Positions 7,663 to 17,712 are shown, counted from the stretch's first letter. The stretch is 64,000 nucleotides of DNA from Ferrigenium straubiae (GCA_019449655.1 JAHQXD010000002.1:414276-478275), one strand, 5' to 3'. The notes: generated from the letters alone by a model not told the origin. Translations and numbers: made by a program.

Positions 7663-10494
7663 CTAACCAAGCTTATTCCGCTGTGCCTGCAGTTGCTCCA
7701 GCGTCGCGCCAAAACCCTCCATGCGCTTGCGTTCCTGCTCCACCACGGCGGCGGGCGCGCGATCTACGAAGCTGGCGTTGGACAGCTTGGCTTTCGCTTT
7801 TTCTACTTCGCCCTGCAGGCGCGCGATCTCCTTGTCCAGCCGTTCGCGTTCCGCCGCAACGTCGATCTCGATCTTGAGCATGAGGCGGAAATCGCCGGCG
7901 ATCTGTACCGGAGCGTCTGAATCGGGCAGGGCATCTCCCGTCGCGGATACTTCGGAAAGTCTTGCCAGCGCCGCGAGATAAGGCGCGTAGGCTTCGATCG
8001 TATTTTTGTCACCGGCGGCAGCCAGCGGCACCTTCTGCGCCGGCGAAAGATTCATCTCGCCGCGCAGGCTGCGGCAGGCGTTGACCATGGCCTTCAGCGT
8101 CGCCACCCACGCCTCGGATTTTTCGTCGCAGCGCGCCAGGTCGGCGCGCGGATAGGCCTGCAGCATGATGCTCTCGCCGCTGCGCCCTGCGACCGGAGCG
8201 ACCTTCTGCCAGAGCTCCTCGGTGATGAACGGGATCAGCGGATGGGCGAGGCGCAGGGTGGTCTCCAGCGCGCGCACCAGCGTGCGCCGCGTGGCGCGCT
8301 GCTGCGCCTCGCTGCCATTCTGCATCTGCACCTTGGCGAGTTCCACGTACCAGTCGCAGTATTCGTCCCAGACGAACTCGTAGATTGCCTTGGCCAGCAG
8401 GTCGAAACGGTAGTCGGCATAATGCCTCACCACCTCGTCCTCGACGCGCTGCAGCAGGCTGGTGATCCAGCGGTCGGCTGCAGAGAAATCAAGATAACCG
8501 CTGTGACAGGATTCCTTACCGTGCGGCTCCAGCCCGCAGTCCTTGCCCTCGCAGTTCATCAGCACGAAGCGCGTGGCGTTCCACAGCTTGTTGCAGAAGT
8601 TGCGGTAACCCTCGCAGCGCTGCATGTCGAATTTGATGTCGCGCCCCGGCGAGGCGAGGCTGGCGAAGGTGAAACGCAGGGCATCGGTGCCGAACGCGGG
8701 GATGCCGTTCGGGTATTCCTTGCGTGTGCGTTTCTCGATCTGTTCCGCCTGTTTCGGGTTCATCAGGCCGCTGGTGCGCTTCTTCACCAGGTCTTCGAGG
8801 CCGATGCCGTCGATCAGGTCGATCGGGTCGAGCACGTTGCCCTTGGACTTGGACATCTTCTGCCCTTCCGCGTCGCGGATCAGGCCATGCACGTACACAT
8901 CCCGGAACGGAATCTTGCCGGTGATGTGTTTGGTCATCATCACCATGCGCGCAACCCAGAAAAAGATGATGTCGAAGCCGGTGACCAGCACCGAGGAGGG
9001 CAGGTATTGCTGCACGAACGGGTTCTGTGCGTTGAACGGTTTTCCCTCTTCCCAGCCCAGCGTGGAGAACGGCCATAGTGCGGAGGAGAACCAGGTATCG
9101 AGCACGTCCGGGTCGCGCATGAGCATGCCGGCGTAGCCCGCGTTGTCTGCCAGATGGCGCGCTTCGGCTTCATCGCGCGCGACGAACACCTCGCCGTTCA
9201 CGCCGTACCACGCGGGAATCTGATGCCCCCACCAGAGTTGGCGCGAAATGCACCAGTCCTGGATGTTGTTGAGCCACTGGTTGTAGGTGTTGACCCAGTT
9301 TTCGGGGTGGAACCTGATCTCGCCGCTGGCGACGCATTCCAGCGCCTGTTCGGTGATGCTCTTACCCTCTTTACCCGGCTTGCTCATCGCGACGAACCAC
9401 TGGTCGGTGAGCATCGGCTCGATCACCACGCCGGTGCGGTCGCCGCGCGGCACCTTGAGTCTGTGTTTCTCGGCCTTTTCGAACAGACCGTCTGCTTCGA
9501 GGTCGGTAACGATAGCTTTGCGTGCGTTGAATCGATCCATGCCGCGATATTTCGCCGGGGCGTGGTCGTTGATCTTCGCATCCAGTGTGAGTATGGAGAT
9601 CATCGGAAGCGCATGGCGCTGCCCCACCGCATAGTCGTTGAAGTCATGCGCGGGCGTGACCTTGACCACGCCGGTGCCGAATTCCTTATCCACGTATTCG
9701 TCCGCGATGATCGGGATGTCGCGCCCGCACAGCGGCAGCGTGATCTGTTTGCCGATCAGATGCTGGTAGCGCTCGTCTTCGGGATGCACCATCACCGCGA
9801 CGTCGCCGAGCATGGTCTCGGGGCGGGTGGTGGCGATGGTCAGGTGCGTGAGGCCCTTCACGCCGTCCGGCTCGGCGAGCGGGTAGCGGATATGCCACAT
9901 GAAGCCGTCTTCCTCTTCCTGTGCCACTTCGAGGTCGGAGACGGCGGTGTGCAGCTTCGGGTCCCAGTTCACCAGGCGCTTGCCGCGATAGATCAGGCCT
10001 TCGTTGTACAGGCGCACGAAGGTCTCGGTGACGGTCTTGTTCAGGCCGGGATCCATCGTGAAGCGCTCGCGCGACCAGTCGGGTGAGGTGCCGAGGCGGC
10101 GCATCTGCCGGGTGATGGTGCTGCCGGAGTATTCCTTCCACTCCCAGACCTTCTCGATGAACTTCTCGCGGCCGAGGTCGTGGCGCGAGATGCCCTGCGC
10201 GTCGAGCTGGCGTTCGACGACGATCTGCGTGGCGATGCCCGCATGGTCGGTGCCGGGCTGCCACAGCGTGTTGTCGCCGCGCATGCGGTGGTAGCGCGTC
10301 AGCGCATCCATCAGGGTCTGGTTGAAGCCGTGCCCCATGTGCAGCGTGCCCGTCACGTTGGGCGGCGGCAGCTGGATGCAAAAATTGTCTGTTTTGTTGG
10401 GGTCAAGCCCGGCCTTGAAGTAGCCGGAGGATTCCCACTTGGGATACCAGCGGGATTCGATGTCTTTTGGTTCAAAACTTTTGGCGAGTTCCAT
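7663..10494 (-). CDS. valS: Valyl-tRNA synthetase
   Basis: A 943-residue class I aminoacyl-tRNA synthetase that charges tRNA-Val. It shows the HIGH-type motif in [10 protein letters not shown] and the KMSKS loop in [14 protein letters not shown] large editing insertion lies between them, and the C-terminal coiled-coil arm ([16 protein letters not shown]) is typical of ValRS. Its length agrees with the bacterial enzyme. It is the last gene of the minus-strand run pepA-holC-DUF-valS, 77 bp behind the preceding gene. Confidence 0.97.
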   Translation of the reverse strand: MELAKSFEPKDIESRWYPKWESSGYFKAGLDPNKTDNFCIQLPPPNVTGTLHMGHGFNQTLMDALTRYHRMRGDNTLWQPGTDHAGIATQIVVERQLDAQGISRHDLGREKFIEKVWEWKEYSGSTITRQMRRLGTSPDWSRERFTMDPGLNKTVTETFVRLYNEGLIYRGKRLVNWDPKLHTAVSDLEVAQEEEDGFMWHIRYPLAEPDGVKGLTHLTIATTRPETMLGDVAVMVHPEDERYQHLIGKQITLPLCGRDIPIIADEYVDKEFGTGVVKVTPAHDFNDYAVGQRHALPMISILTLDAKINDHAPAKYRGMDRFNARKAIVTDLEADGLFEKAEKHRLKVPRGDRTGVVIEPMLTDQWFVAMSKPGKEGKSITEQALECVASGEIRFHPENWVNTYNQWLNNIQDWCISRQLWWGHQIPAWYGVNGEVFVARDEAEARHLADNAGYAGMLMRDPDVLDTWFSSALWPFSTLGWEEGKPFNAQNPFVQQYLPSSVLVTGFDIIFFWVARMVMMTKHITGKIPFRDVYVHGLIRDAEGQKMSKSKGNVLDPIDLIDGIGLEDLVKKRTSGLMNPKQAEQIEKRTRKEYPNGIPAFGTDALRFTFASLASPGRDIKFDMQRCEGYRNFCNKLWNATRFVLMNCEGKDCGLEPHGKESCHSGYLDFSAADRWITSLLQRVEDEVVRHYADYRFDLLAKAIYEFVWDEYCDWYVELAKVQMQNGSEAQQRATRRTLVRALETTLRLAHPLIPFITEELWQKVAPVAGRSGESIMLQAYPRADLARCDEKSEAWVATLKAMVNACRSLRGEMNLSPAQKVPLAAAGDKNTIEAYAPYLAALARLSEVSATGDALPDSDAPVQIAGDFRLMLKIEIDVAAERERLDKEIARLQGEVEKAKAKLSNASFVDRAPAAVVEQERKRMEGFGATLEQLQAQRNKLG

Positions 10495-10571
10495 GGTGTT
10501 AGGCTTCGGTGCTGCGGGAAAGGGCAGGATTATACAGGCAGTCGCGGCTCGCCCGCAGCCGGTCGATATTC

Positions 10572-10940
10572 TTAACTGTGGCTGTCCGAGTCGCTCAGCG
10601 CGTCGCGCAGTAGTTGGGGGAGTTCGGCCTTGAGCTCATCGACCGCCTGCTCGACGGCCTGGCGCTGCAGTTGTTCGAGCTGGAGGCTGAGTTTGTGGGT
10701 CAACGCGTTTTCCAGGTGTGCTTCGAGCCGCTGCAACAGCCGCTGCATTTCTTCGTCCGGGATGCATGAGGCGGGGGCGGATACTTCGGCAGCGGGTGTT
10801 TCCAGATCGGGCTCGGGCTGTGCTTCGGCGACGATCTCGGTGAGGGTCGGCAGATCGTCCGGTAGCGGTTCGTCCGCTACCTGGGTCAGCAGGGGCAGAT
10901 TGTCCGGCAGGCTGTCGCCGGGCTGTCTGATGGAGGTCAT
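10572..10940 (-). CDS. Conserved hypothetical protein (DUF2486-like), holC-linked
   Basis: A 122-residue acidic protein. The N-terminal half is Pro/Glu/Asp-rich and low in complexity ([17 protein letters not shown]). The C-terminal half is a predicted amphipathic helix or coiled coil ([19 protein letters not shown] onward). Its ATG overlaps the holC stop codon (ATGA), so it is translationally coupled. A small disordered-plus-helix protein in this place is common in betaproteobacteria; the DUF2486 name is from memory. Function unknown. Confidence 0.7.
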   Translation of the reverse strand: MTSIRQPGDSLPDNLPLLTQVADEPLPDDLPTLTEIVAEAQPEPDLETPAAEVSAPASCIPDEEMQRLLQRLEAHLENALTHKLSLQLEQLQRQAVEQAVDELKAELPQLLRDALSDSDSHS

Positions 10941-11362
10941 GGTGCTTTGGACAGGTCGATATGGCTCAGTTCGTAGCCGCGGTCGCGATAGAACTTGAAG
11001 CGTTCGCGTCCGAGGCGGCTGCCCTCGGCATCGTGACTCACGATCTCGATGACGCGCTCGAAGCGGCTGAAGAACGGCACGCATTCGTCATGCAGGCTGA
11101 TCAGCAGGTCGTAATGGGGAAAGCTGCCGTTGCCGCTGTTCAGCACGACGGGCATCTGCCCGGCTTCGGCGGCATCGCTGCGGCAATGCGGGATGAAGGC
11201 CGTCGCGGGATAGTGCCAGAGCAGCTTGTCCAGCGCGTCGGCGGTCGCCGGGTCGTGCGCGCTGATGATCGTGCGCACACCGCTCTGCATCGCCTTGTGG
11301 CTCAACTGGCAGGCGGTGCGCAGCTTGTCGGTGGAGCCGGTGTAGAAATCGACCTTGGTCAT
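10937..11362 (-). CDS. holC: DNA polymerase III subunit chi
   Basis: A 141-residue protein starting MTKVDFYTG, with the chi-family features CQLSHKAMQSG, LDKLLWHYP and FIPHC near the middle. HolC links the clamp loader (through psi) to single-stranded DNA-binding protein during replication. It overlaps pepA upstream and the DUF gene downstream, each by ATGA. The pepA-holC-valS order is conserved in many proteobacteria. Confidence 0.92.
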   Translation of the reverse strand: MTKVDFYTGSTDKLRTACQLSHKAMQSGVRTIISAHDPATADALDKLLWHYPATAFIPHCRSDAAEAGQMPVVLNSGNGSFPHYDLLISLHDECVPFFSRFERVIEIVSHDAEGSRLGRERFKFYRDRGYELSHIDLSKAP

Positions 11363-12846
11363 TGTTTCGCCGATTGCGCGCGCCGGATCAGGTACTGCGT
11401 GAGCAGCGGCACCGGGCGGCCGGTCGCGCCCTTGTCCTTGCCGGACTTGTGCGCCGTACCCGCAATGTCCAGGTGCGCCCAGCGGTAGTCCTTGGTGAAG
11501 CGCGACAGGAAGCAGGCGGCGGTGATGGTGCCGCCGGCGCGTCCGCCGATGTTTTGCATGTCGGCGAAGTTGCTGTCGAGCAGCGGCTGGTAGTCGTCCC
11601 ACAGCGGCAGTTGCCAGGCGCGGTCGTGCGCGTATTCGCCCGCCTCGAGCAGTTCCTTCGCGAGCCTGTCCTCGTTGCTGAACAGGCCGCTGGCAACGTT
11701 GCCCAGCGCGATAACGCAGGCGCCGGTGAGGGTGGCTATGTCGATCACGGTGTCGGGGTCGAACTTCGCCGAGTAGGTGAGCGCGTCGCACAGGATGAGG
11801 CGGCCTTCAGCATCGGTGTTGAGTATCTCGATGGTCTGCCCGGACATGGAGGTGACGATGTCGCCCGGCTTGGTGGCCGTGCCGCTGGGCAGGTTCTCGC
11901 AAGTCGGGATCACGCCGACGACATTCAGCTTCAGCCCCATCTCGGCGATCGCCTGCATCGTGCCGAGCACGCTGGCCGCGCCGCACATGTCGTATTTCAT
12001 CTCGTCCATCTCGGCGCCCGGCTTGAGCGAGATGCCGCCGGAATCGAAGGTGATGCCCTTGCCGACCAGTACGACAGGCTTCTGTTTCTTGCCGGCGCCG
12101 TGGTATTCGAGCGTGATCAGCTTGGCGGGTTGTTCGCTGCCGCGCGTGACCGAAAGGAAGGAGCCCATGCCCAGCTTCTGCATGTCTTTCTCTTCCAGCA
12201 CGGTCGCCTTGAGCTTGTGCTTTTTCGCGAGGGCCCTGGCCTGTTCGGCGAGGTAGGTCGGCGTGCAGATGTTGCCCGGCAGGTTGCCCAGGTCCTTGGT
12301 CAGCTTCATGCCGTGCGCGACAGCGGCGGCCTGGTCGAGGGCCTGTTGCGCCGCAGCGTTCGGTTTCGCGGAACAGCACAGCGTGATCTTGCGCAGGGCG
12401 GACGCGTCGGCGGGCCTGCTCTTGAGCCGGTCGCTGCGGTAGGCGGATTCGGCGGCGAGCAGCACGGCCTGCCTGATCTTCCAGGCTTCGTCGCGGTCTT
12501 TCACGGCGAGGTCGGTGAGGTACAGCGCGGCATCCTTGCAGGCGGTCTTTTTCAGCGCGCCGAAGGCGGCCTGCAGCGCATCGAGGAATTGCCTGGCGCC
12601 GAATTCGGCAGCCTTGCCGAGGCCGACCAGCAACACGCGCTCGGCGGCGGCGACATCGTGCAGCATCAGCGCGCTGCCGGCCTTGCCGTCCATGTCGCCG
12701 TGCGCGATGAGGTCGCTCAGGCGATGCGCCGCAGCCTTGTCGAGAGCCTGCGCCGCCGGCGAGAGTTTTCCGCCTTCGTATACGCCAACCACCACGCAGC
12801 CGCTGCGCTGCTTCTCCGGACTGCCTTGTTTTATGCTAAATTCCAC
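11359..12846 (-). CDS. pepA: Leucyl aminopeptidase (cytosol aminopeptidase, M17)
   Basis: A 495-residue M17 peptidase. The family signature NTDAEGRLILCDAL is present, along with the metal-binding KGITFDSGGISLKP and the bicarbonate/Arg site within it. It removes N-terminal residues from peptides using two metal ions, in the cytosol, probably as a hexamer. In E. coli PepA also binds DNA. It starts 33 bp from the divergent lptF and is the first gene of the pepA-holC-DUF-valS run. Confidence 0.96.
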   Translation of the reverse strand: MEFSIKQGSPEKQRSGCVVVGVYEGGKLSPAAQALDKAAAHRLSDLIAHGDMDGKAGSALMLHDVAAAERVLLVGLGKAAEFGARQFLDALQAAFGALKKTACKDAALYLTDLAVKDRDEAWKIRQAVLLAAESAYRSDRLKSRPADASALRKITLCCSAKPNAAAQQALDQAAAVAHGMKLTKDLGNLPGNICTPTYLAEQARALAKKHKLKATVLEEKDMQKLGMGSFLSVTRGSEQPAKLITLEYHGAGKKQKPVVLVGKGITFDSGGISLKPGAEMDEMKYDMCGAASVLGTMQAIAEMGLKLNVVGVIPTCENLPSGTATKPGDIVTSMSGQTIEILNTDAEGRLILCDALTYSAKFDPDTVIDIATLTGACVIALGNVASGLFSNEDRLAKELLEAGEYAHDRAWQLPLWDDYQPLLDSNFADMQNIGGRAGGTITAACFLSRFTKDYRWAHLDIAGTAHKSGKDKGATGRPVPLLTQYLIRRAQSAKQ

Positions 12847-12879
12847 GCGTTGCTCCCTATAGTAAAGACCTGCATCTCA

Positions 12880-14052
12880 ATGCCCGATTATCCGCAAACT
12901 TCCCGCATAAAGTCAAAGCCGGCGCGCACCGGGCTTTTTCAGCGCGCCCTGATAGGCGAGCTTGCCAGCAACGGGCTGCTGGTGTTTGCGGTGCTGCTGG
13001 GCATCGTGGTGATAAGCCAGCTGATACGCCTGCTGGGCGAGGCGGTCAGCGGCTTGATCGCGGTGGATGGCGTGCTGGCGCTGCTGGGCTTCAGCGCCAT
13101 GAACTATCTCCCGGTGCTGCTTTCAATCAGCCTGTTCGTTTCCATCATCCTCACGCTGTCGCGCTGTTACCGCGACAGTGAGATGGTGGTGTGGTTCTGC
13201 TGCGGAGCCGGGCTGGGGCGCTGGATACGCCCGGTGATGCTGTATGCCTTGCCGGTGGTCGGGGTGATCGCCCTGCTCAGCCTGGTGCTGTCGCCATGGG
13301 CGCTGCAGAAGGCCGATGAATTCAAGAAAAAGCTGGAAAGCCGCGACGATGTGGCTGCCGCGACCCCGGGGTCGTTCCGAGAATCGAAACAGGCCGACCG
13401 GGTGTATTTTGTCGAGAACATGTACCCCGGGTCGAATCGCGTCAGCAATGTCTTCGTGCGCTCGGAGCAGAACGGCAAGCTCGGCACGATGGTCGCGCGG
13501 CAGGGGGTGCAGGAAACCTTGCCGAACGGGGACCGCTTCCTGGTATTGCTCAACGGCACGCGCTATGAAGGCGTGCCCGGCCAGCGCGACTACAGCATCG
13601 TCGAGTTCGAGCGCTATGCGATACGCATTGACAGTGCGCCACCCAAGCTGGCAGAGCCTTGGGCGCGCACCATGCCGACAGTGGAACTATGGCGCAACCG
13701 CACGACTTGGGATATTGCCGAACTGGAATGGCGGGTAGGGCTGCCGATCAGTGCCTTGATCCTCGCCCTGTTGGCGATCCCCTTGGGCCACGTCAATCCG
13801 CGCGCCGGCCGTTCGCTCAACCTGGTGCTTGCGATCGTGCTGTATATGCTCTACAACAATATGATCAGCGTGACCAATGCGTGGGTCGGGCAGGGCAAGT
13901 TGTCGCCTGGCGTCGGGCTGTGGGGTATCCATACGGTGATGCTGGTGATAACGGCACTGATGTTTTATCGCCGCATGACATTGTTTTCGCTGCGCAGGGT
14001 AATGGCGAAAAAGAGCCAGCCTTCCTCCGATGAACTCGGGGTAAAAGCATGA
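12880..14052 (+). CDS. lptF: LPS export ABC transporter permease LptF
   Basis: A 390-residue YjgP/YjgQ-family permease. There are three membrane helices before and three after a periplasmic beta-jellyroll domain. The conserved core begins with LFQRALIGELASNG about 24 residues after ATG 12880, so the N-terminus has a short extra tail. With LptG and LptB2 it extracts lipopolysaccharide from the inner membrane. Its stop overlaps the lptG start (ATGA). Confidence 0.94.
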   Translation: MPDYPQTSRIKSKPARTGLFQRALIGELASNGLLVFAVLLGIVVISQLIRLLGEAVSGLIAVDGVLALLGFSAMNYLPVLLSISLFVSIILTLSRCYRDSEMVVWFCCGAGLGRWIRPVMLYALPVVGVIALLSLVLSPWALQKADEFKKKLESRDDVAAATPGSFRESKQADRVYFVENMYPGSNRVSNVFVRSEQNGKLGTMVARQGVQETLPNGDRFLVLLNGTRYEGVPGQRDYSIVEFERYAIRIDSAPPKLAEPWARTMPTVELWRNRTTWDIAELEWRVGLPISALILALLAIPLGHVNPRAGRSLNLVLAIVLYMLYNNMISVTNAWVGQGKLSPGVGLWGIHTVMLVITALMFYRRMTLFSLRRVMAKKSQPSSDELGVKA

Positions 14053-15125
14053 ACCTGCTGACGCGTTATCTCGGCCGCGAAATCTACCTCAGCATTGCAC
14101 TGGTGTTTGCAGGGCTCATCATGCTGTTCGCCTTTCTGGATTTGATCCATGAACTGAATATCATGGGGCAGGGGCAGTACCATCTGGGGTATGTACTGCT
14201 GTTCGTGATCCTGACCATCCCCGGCCATGTTTACGAACTGTTCCCGGTGGCGGTGCTGGTGGGCACGATTTTCGCGCTGGTGCAGATGGCGGCCAGTTCG
14301 GAGCTGACCGTTTATCGCTCGTCCGGAGCGTCGCTGTGGCAGATGATAGGCGCGCTGTTCAGGATTGCGCTGCCGCTGGTGGTGCTGAGTTTTATCTGCA
14401 GCGAATTCATCGCCCCGCCGAGCGAGCGGATGGCGCAGCAATTGCGCCTGAAGGCGCAGAATGCGCAGGTCTCGCTCAAGGAGTTCCGCTCCGGCGTATG
14501 GGTCAAGGATGACCGCAGCTTCGTAAATGTTAAGAGCGTGATGCCGGATACCAGTCTGCTGAACATCGACATTTACCGTTTCGACGACACCTATCACCTC
14601 GAGGCGATCACCCATGCCAAGCGTGCCAACTTTCTCGAAGAGGGGCGCTGGCAACTCGAGGAGGTGATGGAGACCCGCTTCGGCAAACAGGGAACTGCTA
14701 TTGTTACAGTTCCCAGCCAGGAATGGCGTTCGGCGCTGAATCCGGGCATCCTGAGCGTGCTGCTGGTGGTGCCGGAGCAAATGTCCACCTACGGCCTGTA
14801 CCAATACACCAGCCACCTGAAGGATAACCGCCAGAAAAGCACGCGCTACGAAATTGCGATGTGGAACAAGCTGGTTTATCCATTTGCATTAATGGTAATG
14901 ATGCTGCTGGCGCTGCCGTTTGCGTCCTACCACCGGCGTGCGGGCGGGATAGGCGCGATGGTATTCATGGGCATCGTGCTCGGCCTGGTGTTTCATTTCG
15001 TCGGGCGGCTGTTCGCCAACCTGGGCGCGCTTAATGACTGGCAGCCATTCGCCAGCGCTACTGCGATGACGGGCCTATTCCTGTTGCTGGGGATGCTGAT
15101 GCTGTGGTGGACCGAGCGGCGCTGA
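14049..15125 (+). CDS. lptG: LPS export ABC transporter permease LptG
   Basis: A 358-residue partner of LptF with the same fold: N-terminal helices (RYLGREIYLSIALVFAGLI), a periplasmic domain, and a C-terminal membrane part with LVYPFALMVMMLLALPF. It works with LptF, LptB and LptC in LPS transport. It is translationally coupled to lptF and closes the operon. A convergent gene begins 53 bp further on. Confidence 0.94.
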   Translation: MNLLTRYLGREIYLSIALVFAGLIMLFAFLDLIHELNIMGQGQYHLGYVLLFVILTIPGHVYELFPVAVLVGTIFALVQMAASSELTVYRSSGASLWQMIGALFRIALPLVVLSFICSEFIAPPSERMAQQLRLKAQNAQVSLKEFRSGVWVKDDRSFVNVKSVMPDTSLLNIDIYRFDDTYHLEAITHAKRANFLEEGRWQLEEVMETRFGKQGTAIVTVPSQEWRSALNPGILSVLLVVPEQMSTYGLYQYTSHLKDNRQKSTRYEIAMWNKLVYPFALMVMMLLALPFASYHRRAGGIGAMVFMGIVLGLVFHFVGRLFANLGALNDWQPFASATAMTGLFLLLGMLMLWWTERR

Positions 15126-15178
15126 CGGGCGTCGAAAAACTGCCAATCCCGGTCGCAAGCGATGTTCTTCAATCCCCG

Positions 15179-15595
15179 TCAATTGCCGCCGGAGGGTGGT
15201 GATGCAGCCGGGATGCCGCTGGCAGATTGCAGGGACTTTGCTTTCTGATCCTGCTTGATCATCTGCTTCACCTGCTCGCGTTTTTCCGCCGGCACCTTGC
15301 TGAAGGCGCGGTATTTTTCGCGGGCGGCGTTGCGTTGTTCAGGAGTGAGCTTACTCCATACCTCAAGGCGGTCGCGGAAGCGTTTCTTCTGTTCGGGAGT
15401 GAGATTCGGGTAGCGCTTGGCTGTTTTGAGCAGGCGGTGCTGCTGCTGCTCGGGCAGGCTATCCCACTGCTGCGACAAGGGGGCGAGGGCTTCATGTTGC
15501 AGGGGAGTGAGCGAGTGCCACGGTGTCGTTGCTGCGCTGGCAGGCATGCCGGTCAAGCCCAGCAACAAGAAAGCAATGATTAGTGGATTTCGCAT
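15179..15595 (-). CDS. DUF3106-like exported protein
   Basis: About 138 residues with a signal peptide (NPLIIAFLLLGLTGMPASAA). The mature part is built from helical motifs with LTPEQ (NLTPEQKKRFRDRLEVW, KLTPEQRNAAREKYRAF), the pattern of DUF3106. ATG 15595 was chosen; a TTG at 15607 would lengthen it by four codons. It lies 15 bp after the DUF3619 gene and probably belongs to the sigma factor operon. The EQ-rich helices recall Spy/CpxP-type periplasmic stress proteins, but the link is weak. Function unknown. Confidence 0.75.
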   Translation of the reverse strand: MRNPLIIAFLLLGLTGMPASAATTPWHSLTPLQHEALAPLSQQWDSLPEQQQHRLLKTAKRYPNLTPEQKKRFRDRLEVWSKLTPEQRNAAREKYRAFSKVPAEKREQVKQMIKQDQKAKSLQSASGIPAASPPSGGN

Positions 15596-15610
15596 GGATC
15601 GGAACAAGAA

Positions 15611-15979
15611 TTAATCGACGAAGACTTCCAACGGCAGATCGTCGGTCAGGATGGCGGTATCCAGATGAGCAAGGTCATTCTCATGAGCGTGATGCCAATA
15701 GCTTATACCGCCGAAAAATATCGCCACAAGAATGATGATCATTGCCATCCACTGATGGGCGGAATGCGGCAATAGCCAGCGCATGCCGTGACCTGTGCTT
15801 AGCGCGAAAACCGGTTTGCCCTGCGACTGCCTCTCCAGCGCAACATTGCGTACCCGGCGCAGTGCGGAGGCGGTGTTGTCATCAAGCTGCTGGGCGGCAC
15901 GCGTAAGCAACTGCGCAATACGCTGCGGAGCGATGTCCCGGGAATCATTTTTTTTTGGTGAATTGGTATTTGTATTCAT
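15611..15979 (-). CDS. DUF3619-like membrane protein, probable partner (anti-sigma) of the ECF sigma factor
   Basis: A 122-residue protein. An N-terminal cytosolic part (RIAQLLTRAAQQLDDN) is followed by one membrane segment (MAMIIILVAIFFGGISYW) and a short periplasmic tail. This is the layout of a small single-pass anti-sigma-like factor, and DUF3619 genes sit behind ECF sigma genes in betaproteobacteria. The ATG overlaps the sigma factor stop codon (ATGA). The anti-sigma role is inferred from position and topology. Confidence 0.75.
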   Translation of the reverse strand: MNTNTNSPKKNDSRDIAPQRIAQLLTRAAQQLDDNTASALRRVRNVALERQSQGKPVFALSTGHGMRWLLPHSAHQWMAMIIILVAIFFGGISYWHHAHENDLAHLDTAILTDDLPLEVFVD

Positions 15980-16545
15980 GGCAGTTGGATCCCTTTTTTG
16001 TTGAGAGATGCGGCCAGCGCATGTACCGCGCGCGAACAGTGGGTTTTTACGCTTCCTTCGGTGCACCCCATCGCTGCGGCAGTTTCTGCCGTGTCCAGAC
16101 CCTCCCAATAACGCAGCAGGAAGGCTTCACGTTGACGTGGCGGGAGTTGGCATAGCGATTCTTCAATCAGCGCGATGACCTGGGATTGCTGGAGGGAATC
16201 CTCCGGCGCAGCAGGGGCGCTCAGGTTCTCTTCATCTCTCAGGTTGTCGAGCGGATCATATTCAGTCTCTTCATTTTTTGGGGTGAACGAGGAAAACAGG
16301 GTTGTCCAGGCATTTTTGACTTTTTGCCTGCGGTAATAGTCGTGTATGGTGTTTTGCAGGATACGTTGAAACAACAGCGGCAACTCCGCGGTCGGCTTGC
16401 CGCCGTATTTCTCGGCGAGTTTGATCATCGCGTCCTGTACGATATCCAACGCGGAGTGTTCATCGCGCACGGCATATAACGCCTGCTTGTATGCGCGGCG
16501 TTCTACCATACTGAGAAATTGGGATAATTCGGTGCGGCTGGCCAG
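15976..16545 (-). CDS. ECF-type RNA polymerase sigma factor, apparently starting at CTG
   Basis: A 189-residue sigma-70 family protein. Region 2 lies in ELSQFLSMVERRAYKQALYA and LDIVQDAMIKLAEKY; region 4 in LPPRQREAFLLRYWEGLDTA and CTEGSVKTHCSRAVHAL. The conserved N-terminus begins at a CTG codon (16545). AAAGGAG lies eight bases upstream of that CTG, and neither ATG, GTG nor TTG fits the conserved start. The first in-frame ATG downstream (16509) would cut into region 2 and has no ribosome binding site. The upstream ATGs would add about 35-40 unconserved residues. It heads a coupled operon with the DUF3619 and DUF3106 genes. Confidence 0.85.
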   Translation of the reverse strand: MASRTELSQFLSMVERRAYKQALYAVRDEHSALDIVQDAMIKLAEKYGGKPTAELPLLFQRILQNTIHDYYRRQKVKNAWTTLFSSFTPKNEETEYDPLDNLRDEENLSAPAAPEDSLQQSQVIALIEESLCQLPPRQREAFLLRYWEGLDTAETAAAMGCTEGSVKTHCSRAVHALAASLNKKGIQLP

Positions 16546-16739
16546 TTTGGTCGCTCCTTTCCGCGAGCGCGAATGGTAGCAAATTTTTGACGGCCAGCTT
16601 GAAAAAACTGCTGAAATAGACTCTGTCCACCGGGGGCTGGAAGGCATGAGTCTGAACCAGATGAGCATAGGGCGCTGGTACTACCGGATTGTGTGCGAAT
16701 AATGCCAGCTTCAAAGCGGCTTCAGGGCGGCGGTACGAT

Positions 16740-16772
16740 ACAAACATCCCCGGCTTTGCCGGGGATGTTTGT
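16740..16772 (-). terminator. Intrinsic terminator of the gene at 16772-17200
   Basis: A perfect 15-bp stem (16740-16754 with 16758-16772) and a three-base loop. The right arm overlaps the TAA stop codon of the minus-strand gene. On that strand the stem ends in GTTTGT, a short T-rich tail. Confidence 0.7.
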
Positions 16773-17200
16773 TAATGATGATGTTTGTGGGCGTTTGGGT
16801 CGGGGGCGGTTATGGGTGCTTCTGAAACTTCCTTGAATAGCGCGTTCCATTTCTTGTTGAATTCCCCAAAGGTTGCCTGTCCGTTGTACAGCTCCGGCAC
16901 AATGCTCAAAAAGAGTATATGCAGATCGACCGAGCGCTTGATTGGCTTGCTATTGACGCATAGCGATCTGGCATCGATCCAGTCGGCTATGGCCCGTTGT
17001 TGCTGTTCATTTGGGTTTGTCCTGTCATCCAGCATTTGAGGGCTTGTCACATCCTGCCCATCAAGCGCCACTTGTCTTGCAATCGAGGAAAATCGGACAT
17101 CCTTTTCCAGTTTTTTCAGGCATTGCGAAGGCTCATTCTGGGTTTCCGCAAGGGAGTAACCGGAAACAAGCATAAGAACGGCCAGTAGTGTGATCCTCAT
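16772..17200 (-). CDS. Hypothetical exported protein
   Basis: A 142-residue protein with a signal peptide (MRITLLAVLMLVSGYSLA) and a good ribosome binding site (GGAG upstream of ATG 17200). The mature part is about 124 residues, mostly helical, with two cysteines (SQCLKK and SLCVNS) that may form a disulfide. It ends in HKHHH, a possible metal-binding tail. I do not recognise a family. It has its own terminator, so it is probably a single-gene unit. Confidence 0.72.
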   Translation of the reverse strand: MRITLLAVLMLVSGYSLAETQNEPSQCLKKLEKDVRFSSIARQVALDGQDVTSPQMLDDRTNPNEQQQRAIADWIDARSLCVNSKPIKRSVDLHILFLSIVPELYNGQATFGEFNKKWNALFKEVSEAPITAPDPNAHKHHH

Positions 17201-17310
17201 AATACTTTTCTCCTTGAAGCATGGAATGTGTCTCGCGCAATTTGATTGCGCTGCCCATGGTTTGTTTCCAGAGCCTGAGTTTTAAGTGAGTCAGGTTTGT
17301 AGAGCATCAT

Positions 17311-17338
17311 AAAAAAGCCAGCTCGAAGCTGGCTTTTA
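17311..17338 (-). terminator. Intrinsic terminator of the cytochrome c gene
   Basis: On the minus strand GCCAGC, loop TTCGA, GCTGGC is followed by six T (17311-17316). It lies 35 bp after the cytochrome c stop codon. The symmetric A/T flanks might allow it to act in both directions. Confidence 0.85.
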
Positions 17339-17373
17339 AGATAAAACCACTCAAAAAAAGGGTTTTGCTGGAA

Positions 17374-17712
17374 TTACTTGAACGACAAGATGAAATCTAC
17401 GATTGCACCGATATTTTCGTCGCTCATAGCACCTTTTTGTGGAGGCATCGGGTTATCACCCCATGCGCCTTTGGTTCCATTTATGATTCTTTTAGTCAAG
17501 TCTTCTTTCGCGGTAGCAACACCAGCGTACTTCCGCCCAATATCCTGAAAAGCTGGCCCGTATCCCTCGTAGTCCACGGCATGGCAACCCTTGCATACAG
17601 ATTTTGCAAATGCCAGCTTCCCTGCTTCCACATCGGCAGCGCTTGCCTGACCGGCAAACATCAACGCTGCTGTAGCCGCTGCGATACCCACCCAAGATGC
17701 TTTCACTTTCAT
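17374..17712 (-). CDS. Class I c-type cytochrome (c-551/c-552-like)
   Basis: A 112-residue periplasmic monoheme cytochrome. A signal peptide ending in GQASA precedes CKGCH, which binds haem covalently. NPMPP provides the probable axial methionine, and the C-terminal helix is IVDFILSF. This is the cytochrome c8/c551 form, a soluble electron shuttle. It is divergent from nirK, 400 bp away, so it could be the electron donor to nitrite reductase; that pairing is inference. A strong ribosome binding site (GGAGAG) precedes the ATG. Confidence 0.92.
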   Translation of the reverse strand: MKVKASWVGIAAATAALMFAGQASAADVEAGKLAFAKSVCKGCHAVDYEGYGPAFQDIGRKYAGVATAKEDLTKRIINGTKGAWGDNPMPPQKGAMSDENIGAIVDFILSFK

